From assembly GCA_003222305.1 (NCBI GenBank), contig QHVQ01000046.1, forward strand, positions 1 to 32,272: a DNA stretch of 32,272 nucleotides, read 5' to 3'. The notes under the pieces were generated by a model, which was not told the origin of the DNA, searched no databases, and was given only the letters and a program-made list of their open reading frames with translations. Positions within the stretch are counted from its first letter, which is position 1, and each line of letters starts with the position of its first letter. Source of the DNA: Acidobacteriota bacterium. GTDB taxonomy: Bacteria; Acidobacteriota; Polarisedimenticolia; Gp22-AA2; AA152. The position numbers and the translations under genes were made by a program. This document shows, in pieces, positions 1 through 9,031 of this stretch.

Positions 1-66
1 TTGATCGTTTCGATTGATCAAATTTCTCCGCAGGCCGGTATTCACCCATGAAGGAGGAGCCGCCTG

Positions 67-1227
67 ATGGTCGGAGAAAAGGATCCACAGTTGACTCTTT
101 ACTACAGCCTGTCGCTTGAGACGTTCGTGCCGCAGGATCACCCTCTTCGGAGGATTCGTCCGCTGATCGACGATCAGGCCATTCGGCGGGAGTGCCGTCC
201 CCTCTACTCCCCGATCGGCCGACCTTCGATTCCTCCCGAGCAATTGTTCCTGGCGCTGGTGGGCGGCTACCTGCTCGGGATTACGAGCGAACGCCGACTG
301 GTGATGGAGCTGCAGTGCAATATGGCGCTTCGATGGTTCGTGGGGCTCAACCTGGATCAAAACGCCTGGGACCATTCCACCTTCAGCCAGAACCGGCGTC
401 GCCGTTTCGATCGGGCCGGCGTGCTGGAGCGCTTCTTCGACCAGACGGTGAAGAAAGCGCTGGAGGCAGGACTGGTGAGCCGACATGCCACGGCGGACGG
501 GACGCTGGTGCGGGCGAACGCCAGCTTCAAGAGCTTCGTGCCGATCGAGCTGACGCTGGACCCGGAAGAGTATAAGAAGAGGATGCGCTCCCAGGACCGG
601 GACGATCGGGATGAGCCGAAAGACCCCGGGAACCGGGCGGTGAACTTTCGGGGGGAGAAGCGGAGCAACCGGACCCATCGCTCGATCACGGACCCGGACT
701 GCCGCTATGTCTCCAAGGGAACGTCGGGGACAGGAGCCTTTCCCGGGTATCTGGTGAACGGAGTGATGGAGAATCGCAACCGGATATTGCTGGGGATTGG
801 CGTGGAGATCTTTCAGGGGAGCACTTCGGAAGAGCGGGGATGCCTGGCGATCCTGGACCATGCGAAGCGCCGATTCGGGTATCACCCGGAGAGCCTGGGC
901 GCCGACAAGGGGTTCTTCCACGAAGAGTTCATTCGCGCGGTGCTGCGGCGGAAGGTCGCGCCTCACATCGCTCCCTTGGTGAGGGGGAGCAGCCTGGCCC
1001 ACGCGCGAGTGAGGATGCGGGTCCGGGGAGAGCCTTACCGTCTCTCTCAGCGCTGTCGAAAGAAAATCGAGGAGCTGTTCGGCGAAGGAAAGGACTGGCA
1101 CGGACTGCGGCGCTTCCAGCGCCGGGGACTTCTCAAGGTTCGACAAGAAAGTTTCCTGATCGGATGGGTCCTGAATCTGAAGCGTCTGGCCAAGCTCTTG
1201 ATACCGGAGCCCCAGCTCGCGGGATGA
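67..1227 (+). CDS. DDE transposase, IS5/IS1182-like family
   Basis: 386 aa ORF. N-terminal DUF772-like segment (LETFVPQDHPLRRIRPLID...GRPSIPPEQLFLALVGGYLLGITSERRLVMEL), then H(A)TADGTLVRANASFKS and a C-terminal HGLRRFQRRGLLKVRQESFLIGWVLNLKRLAKLL block. Strong SD aaggagga at about 51-58. Terminal inverted repeats not resolved. Confidence 0.85.
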   Translation: MVGEKDPQLTLYYSLSLETFVPQDHPLRRIRPLIDDQAIRRECRPLYSPIGRPSIPPEQLFLALVGGYLLGITSERRLVMELQCNMALRWFVGLNLDQNAWDHSTFSQNRRRRFDRAGVLERFFDQTVKKALEAGLVSRHATADGTLVRANASFKSFVPIELTLDPEEYKKRMRSQDRDDRDEPKDPGNRAVNFRGEKRSNRTHRSITDPDCRYVSKGTSGTGAFPGYLVNGVMENRNRILLGIGVEIFQGSTSEERGCLAILDHAKRRFGYHPESLGADKGFFHEEFIRAVLRRKVAPHIAPLVRGSSLAHARVRMRVRGEPYRLSQRCRKKIEELFGEGKDWHGLRRFQRRGLLKVRQESFLIGWVLNLKRLAKLLIPEPQLAG

Positions 1228-1404
1228 GTAGAGCCGGCACGGGCCGCGCTCCGCGAGAACGAACGGAACACACGGTCGAGGGGTACCAGCAAGGAGCGTA
1301 AGAGTGTCATGGCTCATGAGGAACCCACTTTCAACCCATCCTTGGTCAACGACCTGTTAGGGGAGGGAGGGCTCCCAGAAGGGAAAATATCGACCATTTC
1401 CTTG

Positions 1405-1433
1405 TTGACAACTTCATATTTGGCGGTATTAAC
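1405..1433 (+). promoter_or_regulatory. Putative sigma70-type promoter (TTGACA, about 16 nt, TATTAA) upstream of the exported-protein gene
   Basis: TTGACA at 1405-1410 and TATTAA at 1427-1432. Lies in the gap between the transposase and the next gene. Confidence 0.45.
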
Positions 1434-1570
1434 GGGATGTGTTCCATCTCCGAAGACGGTGGGGGGCCGTCGTTTTCCGTCTTCCGAACATCAACAGTTC
1501 TCCACAAACTCAGCTTCGTCGCCCTCGGGGTGTGGTGCCCCGATTCCATGAGCATCAGGGAGGTGTTGGC

Positions 1571-2122
1571 ATGCGAGGGATCATGAAGAGGACATTCTGG
1601 AAGGGTCTTCTCATCGTTATGGCTTTGGGCATGGCCCTGGCACCGGCCTGCTGGGCGGCCGGGAAACAGGGCGAGAAGACCCGGGGGCGGGAGCGGTCGA
1701 AGCCTGCTCTCGAAGTGGAACCTTCTCTTCCGCTCTCATTGCAGGTGCGCCTGGTCAACCTTCAGAAAAACCCGAAAGGGGGTGTGGCCTCGGTGGCCCT
1801 GCACGCGCTCTCCGACTCTGATATGGATGGAGTGACGGTCACCGTGACCCTTCCGCAGGAAGTCACCTTCGCGGATGGAAGTCATGTGTTTACGCAGACT
1901 CTCCGCCTCTCCGCCGGCTCCACACTGGAAATCCCCAAGGATCTTCTGGTGGGCAAGGATGGCAAGTACGTCGTCCAGGTGGAAGCCGCGGGAACCACCC
2001 CCCAGGGGAAGCTGGTCCATCGCGGCACGGCGTTCAAGCTCCTGGTGGGCGCCCAGGAATCGCTTCCGCCTGTCAAAGACGGAGCCATCGAGTATCAGGG
2101 TGTTCCCGGCGGGGGCTTCTAG
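1571..2122 (+). CDS. Hypothetical exported protein
   Basis: Start chosen at ATG 1571 (MRGIMKRTFWKGLLIVMALGMALAPACWAAGK), giving a clear signal peptide. The listed longer ORF begins upstream. Stop 2 nt before the next gene. Confidence 0.65.
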   Translation: MRGIMKRTFWKGLLIVMALGMALAPACWAAGKQGEKTRGRERSKPALEVEPSLPLSLQVRLVNLQKNPKGGVASVALHALSDSDMDGVTVTVTLPQEVTFADGSHVFTQTLRLSAGSTLEIPKDLLVGKDGKYVVQVEAAGTTPQGKLVHRGTAFKLLVGAQESLPPVKDGAIEYQGVPGGGF

Positions 2123-2124
2123 AC

Positions 2125-4464
2125 ATGTCCCACATAGCGAAGAGAAGCGCCGCGCTCTGCATGCTGTGCTGGGCAGCCTCAGGCATGGCCTACGCCAATT
2201 GGACCGCCTCGGGAACTTTTCGGTACGTCGATCGGGAATTCGATCAGAGTGGCTTCACCGGAGTGGAGCCCCCCCTTCCCATCCGGCTCGCCACGGTGGA
2301 AGTGCGCGATTTCAATGCCAGCGGATCTAAGGCGTTGCTGGCCACCGGCTCCACCGATGCCAACGGGAACTTCAGCATCGCCGTGAGCGACACGAAAACG
2401 AGGACGGTTTACGTCCGTGTGTTGTCCACTTCGACCTCCGTCCCGACGCTTTTCCTCAAGGTGCAAAACGTCCTGACACCCATCAACCCTTACGCGGTGG
2501 CCAGCTCCAACGTGGCCAACCACAATCCCAACACGAACGTGAGCTTCGGAACGATCACCGCCGCCATCGGTTCGGGAGGGGAACCCTTCAACATTTACGA
2601 CGTGGCCCTGAGATCCGTCGATTACATCGCCGCGCTGAACGGGTCGCGGCCTGGCTCGGCCGATCTGCTGACTCTGGAGTGGCAGCCCAACACAGGCGCA
2701 GTGTCCGACTACAATGCAGCCGTCAAGAAAATCCACGTGGGAGACCCCTCCGGCTACAACGACACGGTCATCCTGCACGAGACGGGGCACTACGCGTATC
2801 AACTGAATTCCGCCAACGACAACCCCGGTGGCACGCACCACCTCACCGACTGCAATCAGGACATTCGCCTGGCCTACGATGAAGGCCGAGCCACCTGGTT
2901 CGGCCAGTCCGTGCGCCGGTATTTCGGTCTTCCCCGCCCCGATCTGTACGTGAAGACCACCGGAGCACCGGGACCCGGCAATCTCGATTTCTACTTCAAT
3001 GTCGAAACCGAGACCCCCTATTACTGTGACGGCGCTGCCAGCGAAGTAGCGGTCTACGCGGCCCTTTGGGACATCAATGACGGCGCCGCCACGGGGGACG
3101 GCACCCCGGGCGTCGACGATGACACCCTGACCCGTCCTGACACCGACAACTGGGACGTGGACAAGAACTACATGCCTTCCGCTCTCAATAAGAGCCTGGA
3201 GGATTTCTGGGACGGCTGGTTCAGCCGCGGAAAGGGCTTCAAGTCCGACATGCAGGCGGCATTCGATCGCACCAACGTAGAGTTTTTTCCGGATTCCAGC
3301 GAGCCGAACGACGTGGTCGCCAGTGCCATGCCCAACGCCGGCACGGGGAGCACGGTTCACCTCACCTATTTCGCCGACACCAACAATGATGGAATAGGCG
3401 AGACCGATATCGATTTTTTCTCGTTCGGCACCACGGCGGGAAGGGCTTATATCATCGAGACGCTGAACCTCTGGGGGGACGCCAACACTTCGCTGCAACT
3501 CTTAGGCACTGACGGGAGCACGGTCCTGGCGTCGAACGACGACCGAAGTCCAACCGACGCTTCGTCGCTCATCAACTACACCCCGGCGAGCAGCGGCACG
3601 CTCTTTGTGAAATCCTCCCATGCGGTCGACCTGGGGACTTACGGGTCGTATGACTTTCGGATCAGCGGCAACAACCCCGTGGACGCCGACGGCGATGGTT
3701 ACTTGAGCGACGTGGACTGCAACGACAACAACGCCAGCATCCACCCCGGAGCTACCGAGGTCTGCGACGGCATCGACCAGAACTGCAACGGGATTAGGGA
3801 TGACGGCTTCCCGGACGTGGATGGTGATGGCTGGGCCTCTTGCGGCGGGGACTGCAACGACAATAACGCCGCCGTTCATCCGGGCGCCACGGAAGTCTGC
3901 AATGGGATCGACGACAACTGCGTCAATGGCGTGGACGAGGGTTTCGACGCGGATGCGGACGGCTACACTACCTGCGGTGGGGACTGCAACGACGCCAATG
4001 CCGCGGTGCATCCGGGAGTTACGGAAGTCTGCAACGGGATCGACGACAACTGCGTCAATGGCGTGGACGAGGGGTTCGATGTGGACGGAGACGGCTACAC
4101 CACCTGCGGTGGGGACTGCAACGATAGCGACCCCGCCATCCATCCCAATGCTACCGAGAACTGCAGCAACGGCGTGGATGACAACTGCAACAACCTCATC
4201 GATTCCCAAGACCCAGCGTGCCAGAGTGATACGGTGGTCATCACCAAGGCGGAATGGAAGGCCGCCAACCGGAGGCTCACGGTCTGGGCCACCAGTACCG
4301 GCGCTCCGCAGGCGGTCCTGACGCTGGTCGGGTACGGGACCATGACTTACGACAGTGCCAACAACCGCTACACGTTTACCCGGAACAACACAAGCAATCC
4401 CGGGACCGTCACCGTAACATCTTCGCTGGGGGGCTCCGATACAGAGCCGGTCACGGTGAACTGA
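2125..4464 (+). CDS. Secreted HExxH putative metalloprotease-like protein with C-terminal MopE-type metal-binding repeats
   Basis: Signal peptide; VILHETGHYAYQ zinc-binding motif (about 2767-2800) with downstream YDEGRATWFG; four C-terminal repeats of the form DxDGDGY..CGGDCNDxxxxxHPGATEVCNGIDDNC. Confidence 0.8.
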   Translation: MSHIAKRSAALCMLCWAASGMAYANWTASGTFRYVDREFDQSGFTGVEPPLPIRLATVEVRDFNASGSKALLATGSTDANGNFSIAVSDTKTRTVYVRVLSTSTSVPTLFLKVQNVLTPINPYAVASSNVANHNPNTNVSFGTITAAIGSGGEPFNIYDVALRSVDYIAALNGSRPGSADLLTLEWQPNTGAVSDYNAAVKKIHVGDPSGYNDTVILHETGHYAYQLNSANDNPGGTHHLTDCNQDIRLAYDEGRATWFGQSVRRYFGLPRPDLYVKTTGAPGPGNLDFYFNVETETPYYCDGAASEVAVYAALWDINDGAATGDGTPGVDDDTLTRPDTDNWDVDKNYMPSALNKSLEDFWDGWFSRGKGFKSDMQAAFDRTNVEFFPDSSEPNDVVASAMPNAGTGSTVHLTYFADTNNDGIGETDIDFFSFGTTAGRAYIIETLNLWGDANTSLQLLGTDGSTVLASNDDRSPTDASSLINYTPASSGTLFVKSSHAVDLGTYGSYDFRISGNNPVDADGDGYLSDVDCNDNNASIHPGATEVCDGIDQNCNGIRDDGFPDVDGDGWASCGGDCNDNNAAVHPGATEVCNGIDDNCVNGVDEGFDADADGYTTCGGDCNDANAAVHPGVTEVCNGIDDNCVNGVDEGFDVDGDGYTTCGGDCNDSDPAIHPNATENCSNGVDDNCNNLIDSQDPACQSDTVVITKAEWKAANRRLTVWATSTGAPQAVLTLVGYGTMTYDSANNRYTFTRNNTSNPGTVTVTSSLGGSDTEPVTVN
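3680..4230 (+). repeat. Four tandem MopE-type repeats (about 44-45 codons each)
   Basis: acCGAGGTCTGC/acGGAAGTCTGC landmarks at 3754, 3889 and 4021, with spacings of 135 and 132 nt. The last two units are nearly identical at DNA level (ggaagtctgcaaYgggatcgacgacaactgcgtcaatggcgtggacgaggg). Confidence 0.85.
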
Positions 4465-4484
4465 TCGCCCGCGGCGAGGAGAAA

Positions 4485-4525
4485 CAAAAAACCCCCGCTC
4501 CGGAGTCCCGGAGCGGGGGTTTTTC
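4485..4525. terminator. Bidirectional intrinsic terminator between convergent genes
   Basis: Perfect 13-bp stem acccccgctccgg / ccggagcgggggt (4491-4503 / 4508-4520), 4-nt loop, flanked by A-run on the left and T-run on the right. Confidence 0.93.
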
Positions 4526-4542
4526 CTTCAGCGAAAAAAGTG

Positions 4543-5019
4543 TCAGGCCTCCACCAAGGGCTGGTCATTCCGGAAGAGAGCTCCCAGGAACCGGTTCACA
4601 GGGTTCCCGCGGGAGAGGAAAGGGAGGAGAGGCTTGCGGCGTAATCCCAGGGAGCGAAGATCGCCAAGGATTCCCCGATGACTCGGATGAAGCTGCAATC
4701 CCCGCAGGAGCACGGGGTAGGCCCGATCCCGGCGCCCCATTCGAAGATGGACTCGGGCCAGGTTGTGAAAAAGGTCGGGATTGTAGAACTCCACGGCCAC
4801 CGAGCTCTCGCACAGCTCCAGCGCGGTTTGGGATTTGGTCGAGACCATGGCCAGACAGAGTCCATAGTAGGAGAGATACTTGGGCGGAGGTGCAATCTTC
4901 TCTACTTTTTTGGCCAACTCGATGGCGGCCTCGAAATAGGCCAGCCCGGAGAGGAAATCCCCTTTGGCCACTGACTGCACGCCTTTGGAAAAACTCTTCT
5001 CGGCAACGACGTTGCTCAT
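4543..5019 (-). CDS. TPR-like repeat protein
   Basis: Start chosen at MSNVVAEKSFSKGVQSVAKGDFLSGLAYFEAAIELAKKV; helical repeats ALELCESSVAVEFYNPDLFHNLARVHLRMGRRDRAYPVLLRGLQLHP. Longer ORF upstream of this Met lacks recognisable protein character. Confidence 0.75.
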   Translation of the reverse strand: MSNVVAEKSFSKGVQSVAKGDFLSGLAYFEAAIELAKKVEKIAPPPKYLSYYGLCLAMVSTKSQTALELCESSVAVEFYNPDLFHNLARVHLRMGRRDRAYPVLLRGLQLHPSHRGILGDLRSLGLRRKPLLPFLSRGNPVNRFLGALFRNDQPLVEA

Positions 5020-5158
5020 GAATGAACACCCCCAGGTGTACACGACGATCCCAGCGGTTCGGGTCTTCTCCGAATATAGGTCCCGGGGAGGCGAGGTCAA
5101 CCTCTCTTGGATCACGACTCTGTAAGGCAAGAGGAGGGATCGCCCCGCAAGATAGCCC

Positions 5159-7072
5159 TCAGGTCCTGTCCACCTGCGCGACAAGCGCGGTATTGATTTC
5201 TGCGGGATGGGTGGCCCGCAAGCGATCCAGATAGGCGCGGAAGAGTTCGTCCTTCTTCGACCGAAGAAGGCTGTCGCGCAAAGTTTCCTTCTGCGCATCG
5301 AAGCCCTGCAGGGGGTCGGGCCGCTCCACCATTTTGACCACGGCCGCGGATCCGGAAGGGAGCGCCAGGGGAGGAGAAACCTCTCCGACCTTGAGCGCGA
5401 AGATCTTGCTCAGCAGAGCCCCGTCGCTCCCTAGGTCAGCAGCAGGGCCACTTCTTCCCACAGGGCCCGTACTCTTCAGCTCCACCTTAAGTTTTTTCGC
5501 GGCGGCTGCGAGATCGGAGACACCACCCGCCGCCTCTAACATTTTACGTGCTCCTTCCACGCGCAGCTCTTGGAGCAGGTCGCTTCTTACCCGATCGTGC
5601 ACTTTCGCCAAGGGCAGGGAACCGCTGGGTGAGGCTTGCAGGTACTGTAAGACGACCGGTCCCGCGGTCACCGAGAGGGGAGCGCTGACTTCCTGGGGCT
5701 TGAGGGCGAACAGCACGGGGGTCAGAGAAGGCTCAAGACCCAGATCGGCCACGGACTCCCCCGCATGGACGTCTCTGAACTCTTTGGGCACCACTCCGGC
5801 GTCGCGGGCGGCCTGTTGAAAGTCTCCGCCAGAGGATTTGACGCCCTCCGTGAAATCCGAGGCGCGCCGCTGCGCTTCGTTGCGGGCCCGGGCCTCCTTC
5901 AACGAAGCCAGGATCTTGGGACGCGCCTCCTCCAAAGATTCCTCCCGAGCCGGTTGAACGTCGGCGAGGCGGATCAGATGAAAGCCGAAGGAAGAGCGGA
6001 CGGGCTCGGAGATCTGTCCCACTTTCAACGACCAAGTGGCATCGGAGAATTCCCGAACCATCTGATCCCGGACAAAGTAACCCAGGTCCCCGCCTGAAGA
6101 GGCCGTGGAGTCCTCGGAGACTTCCTTAGCCACCTTCGCGAAGTCTTCTCCCGCGTGTACTCGGTCCAAAGCCTTGCGGATTTTCGCCTCCGCTGCCCTC
6201 ACTCGATCCGGTGGAGCGTCCGCGGACACCTTCACCAGAATGTGACTCGCCCGGCGCTTTTCCGGAATGCTGTACAGGGTCTTCTGGTCCTGCAGATACT
6301 GGGACCGAATCTCCGACTCAGGAACGTCCACGCTGGCGGCTATCTCCCGGGTATTGAAGAGTACATATCGGCCCGAGCGACCCTCCCCACTCGGATAGTC
6401 GGCAGGGTGTTTCCGGTAATAGGCTTCGAGCTGTCCATCGGAGGGGTTGGCGGAAGGGAGCTTCGAGGTATCCAGCAGGAGGTATTGGAAGGTCGCCTTC
6501 TCGTTCTGCCGTTGGAAGGCTTCCTTCACTTCCACTTCGCTGACGGTGACCGAGTCCTCGAGGAGCGAGCGGAGCTTGTTGAGTAGGACCTGGCGCTTGA
6601 CCGACTCTTCATAGTTTTCGAAAAGCGTTGGGTTGGAGCGATAAAGCTTTTCGTAGCGATCGCGACCGATGAACACTCCATTCTGCTGCAGGGAGGGATC
6701 CTTCATAATGGCGTCGACCACTTCCTGCTCGGACACATCGAGGCCGGCCTTGGCCGCCTCACGAGCCAGCAGGTTCTCGTCTACCAAACGTGTGATCGCG
6801 GTCTGCCCCAACCGTAGGAAGGCCCGCTGCTGGTCGAATTGTGCCCCGAGGAGCTGGCGGTAGGTGGATTCCAGGTTGCGTGCCTCGGTCTGAAAAGACT
6901 GGATGCTGATGACCTGGCCGTCCACGCGCGCGGCCCAAGGCACGATGTCTTTGTCGGGAGCGTTGCGAACCAAGGAGCCTATCCCATAAACAAAGCCCAG
7001 AACGAAGGAGGCGATGACCACCCACAGCACCCACTTCAGGTGTTTGAACTTTTCGCGGAACACGTTGAGCAT
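5159..7072 (-). CDS. ppiD: SurA/PpiD-like peptidyl-prolyl cis-trans isomerase
   Basis: N-terminal membrane anchor MLNVFREKFKHLKWVLWVVIASFVLGFVYG, SurA_N-like region, parvulin domain (RRASHILVKVSADAPPDRVRAAEAKIRKAL...GGDLGYFVRDQMVREFSDATWSLKVGQISEPVRSSFGFHLIRLADVQ). Confidence 0.88.
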   Translation of the reverse strand: MLNVFREKFKHLKWVLWVVIASFVLGFVYGIGSLVRNAPDKDIVPWAARVDGQVISIQSFQTEARNLESTYRQLLGAQFDQQRAFLRLGQTAITRLVDENLLAREAAKAGLDVSEQEVVDAIMKDPSLQQNGVFIGRDRYEKLYRSNPTLFENYEESVKRQVLLNKLRSLLEDSVTVSEVEVKEAFQRQNEKATFQYLLLDTSKLPSANPSDGQLEAYYRKHPADYPSGEGRSGRYVLFNTREIAASVDVPESEIRSQYLQDQKTLYSIPEKRRASHILVKVSADAPPDRVRAAEAKIRKALDRVHAGEDFAKVAKEVSEDSTASSGGDLGYFVRDQMVREFSDATWSLKVGQISEPVRSSFGFHLIRLADVQPAREESLEEARPKILASLKEARARNEAQRRASDFTEGVKSSGGDFQQAARDAGVVPKEFRDVHAGESVADLGLEPSLTPVLFALKPQEVSAPLSVTAGPVVLQYLQASPSGSLPLAKVHDRVRSDLLQELRVEGARKMLEAAGGVSDLAAAAKKLKVELKSTGPVGRSGPAADLGSDGALLSKIFALKVGEVSPPLALPSGSAAVVKMVERPDPLQGFDAQKETLRDSLLRSKKDELFRAYLDRLRATHPAEINTALVAQVDRT

Positions 7073-7231
7073 GCGAATGTCTCCGACTGAAGTCCCGGGT
7101 GGCCCGGTCGGCTCCCGCCTGGCGCCTGGATGATCCTCGGAAGTGACGAGAGATTCTAGCGAAAGACAGCCCAGCGAATCAAGGAGGGCGTGTGCGGGCC
7201 TGAGGGGGCTTCTCCTTCTATTTCAATGGGG

Positions 7232-7259
7232 TTGCGCCGCGGGGGAATCCTCCTATATT
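7232..7259 (+). promoter_or_regulatory. Putative promoter for the FecR-domain gene
   Basis: TTGCGC (7232-7237), 16-nt spacer, TATATT (7254-7259). Confidence 0.4.
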
Positions 7260-7341
7260 TGATTCGGCGGCGGTGCGGGCCTGCCAGGATCGGTCCTTCC
7301 AAGCTCGTCTGTCCACTCTCCGCACGGAAGGGGCAAACAAG

Positions 7342-8805
7342 GTGGCATCCAGCCGACACGCGGCCCCGGGCAACGTTCTGCTCGACTGGTTCACGGTCTC
7401 CTATAGGAGCATCGTGCTGGGCCTGGTTTTCCTAGTGGGTGCCGCTGGAGCGGTTTCGCTCTATTTCTACCTGCGGGCGGCGACGGGGGACACCCCTGAG
7501 GGAACGGCCCTTCACGAGCTCACGCGCGCCGAGCGGCTCTTTTCGGAAGCGGAGTCTACGGCCCACGGTGATCAGTTCGCCCATGTGATCAACCAAGCGG
7601 GAAGGCTCCTCGAGTCGGCCCGACGCTCCTACCGCGACCGTCGTTTCGCTGAGAGCAAAGCCAATTCGCTGCAGTCCCAGAGCCTCTCGCGGAAAATCCT
7701 CGATTCCACCACCGCCGAGAGCAGTTTCACCGCAAAGATCTACCGCTTCGAAGGAGATGTGAAGATTAAGCGCGTGAAGCAGTTCGTCTGGGAGAACATC
7801 ACAGGGAATGCCGCCCTGAAGGTGGGGGATCAGATCAAGACCTCCTCCAACGGCAGCGCTCAGATTGTCTATTTCGACGGGACCATCACCACCATCAAGC
7901 CCGGCTCCCTGCTTGAAATCCGGGAGCTGTTCGAGGACCCCGCCACCAAGGTCCGCAAGGTTCGAGAGCGGCTGAATTTCGGTGGCGTCCAGGCTACCAC
8001 CCAGGGCGGGAACGCCACAGGTTCCTTCCACGAGGTCTCCACGGACACCACCGTGGCCCGCACCCAGGATCGCGCGGAGGTGTCCGTGGAGTATGACCAA
8101 CACGCCAAGACGACCCGTACCTCGGTGGCGAGCGGCGAAGCGGAGATCACCGCCGGCGGAAACACGGTCAAACTCGCCTCGCTGGAGAGCGTCACGGTGC
8201 ATCCCACGCTCCAGATGTCGCCCAAGGAGGATATCCTCGCGGCACCCACTCTCGTGGAGCCCATCGATCAACGCGTCTTCGTCTTCGACCGCGGCGGGCC
8301 CTCCAGCACCGCGTTGCGCTGGGAGCGGATGGCGGGGGCTTCGACCTATCGGCTCCAGATTTCCCAGCAGCCGCTCTTCGGTTTTTTCCTCCTGGACAAG
8401 CCCGACATCAACTCCACCACAGTGGTCCTGCCGGACCTCACCAGCGGCAGCTATTACTGGCGCGTCAGTGCCCGCGATGGGAAGGGGAACGAGGGAGCCT
8501 TCTCCGAGACCCGGAAGTTCCGGATTGGCTCGGAGCGGGGGCGTGGGATAGAGGACCGCGTGCCGCCCGCCCTTCAGCTGGTGGACTTCCTCCCCAGCGG
8601 CGCGCTGGTAATCATCCGTGGAAGGACCGAAGCGGCGGCCAGCGTTGCCATTGACGGCCAGCCGGTGGACGTGGATGACGACGGTGCCTTCACGGCGGTT
8701 GTAAAGATGAAGCACGACGGCCCCAACACGGTGGAGATCGTGGCCCAGGACATCGCCGGGAACGAGACCCGAATGAAAAAGAACGTCTACGTGGAAACCT
8801 TCTGA
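7342..8805 (+). CDS. FecR-domain membrane protein with FN3-like/Ig-like C-terminal region
   Basis: TM helix SIVLGLVFLVGAAGAVSLYFYL; FecR-like VRERLNFGGVQ...GDQIKTSSNGSAQIVYFDGTITTIKPGSLLEI; later WERMAGASTYRLQISQ...GSYYWRVSARDGKG. GTG start at 7342 inferred; ORF extends to 7273. Confidence 0.75.
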   Translation: MASSRHAAPGNVLLDWFTVSYRSIVLGLVFLVGAAGAVSLYFYLRAATGDTPEGTALHELTRAERLFSEAESTAHGDQFAHVINQAGRLLESARRSYRDRRFAESKANSLQSQSLSRKILDSTTAESSFTAKIYRFEGDVKIKRVKQFVWENITGNAALKVGDQIKTSSNGSAQIVYFDGTITTIKPGSLLEIRELFEDPATKVRKVRERLNFGGVQATTQGGNATGSFHEVSTDTTVARTQDRAEVSVEYDQHAKTTRTSVASGEAEITAGGNTVKLASLESVTVHPTLQMSPKEDILAAPTLVEPIDQRVFVFDRGGPSSTALRWERMAGASTYRLQISQQPLFGFFLLDKPDINSTTVVLPDLTSGSYYWRVSARDGKGNEGAFSETRKFRIGSERGRGIEDRVPPALQLVDFLPSGALVIIRGRTEAAASVAIDGQPVDVDDDGAFTAVVKMKHDGPNTVEIVAQDIAGNETRMKKNVYVETF

Positions 8806-8806
8806 T

Positions 8807-9031
8807 ATGGGGGCCCCCCCCGAGATTCTGCTGCTACTGGATGGGGAGAGCCGCTCCCAGGGACTGGTCCGGGTGGCGGGGGCCGCGGCGCGCCTGCGTG
8901 TGTTGCGCTGGGACCGGGTTACCGGAGAAGACCTGACCCAGCCGGATCTCAAAGCGGTGGTCTTTGAGCCGAGCGACACGGCCTCGGACTGGAATCGGCG
9001 CGAGGCTTTGCGTCGGCAGGTGCCCGCGTAG
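8807..9031 (+). pseudogene. N-terminal part of a receiver-like domain, ended by an in-frame TAG; probably the 5' part of the downstream GGDEF gene
   Basis: 74 aa ORF in the same frame as 9032-10222. PEILLLLDGESRS...LKAVVFEPSD resembles the first half of a degenerate receiver domain; TAG at 9029-9031 is followed directly by continuing coding sequence. Confidence 0.55.

Noticed and set aside
1452-1484. 8-bp inverted repeat GAAGACGG/CCGTCTTC upstream of the 1571 gene
   Set aside because: Short stem with a 17-nt loop, no conservation data; could be chance.
2179-3498. 439 aa minus-strand ORF opposite the MopE-repeat protein
   Set aside because: Shadow ORF in GC-rich DNA; low-complexity V/G/R composition, no recognisable domain, and the sense frame has clear domains.
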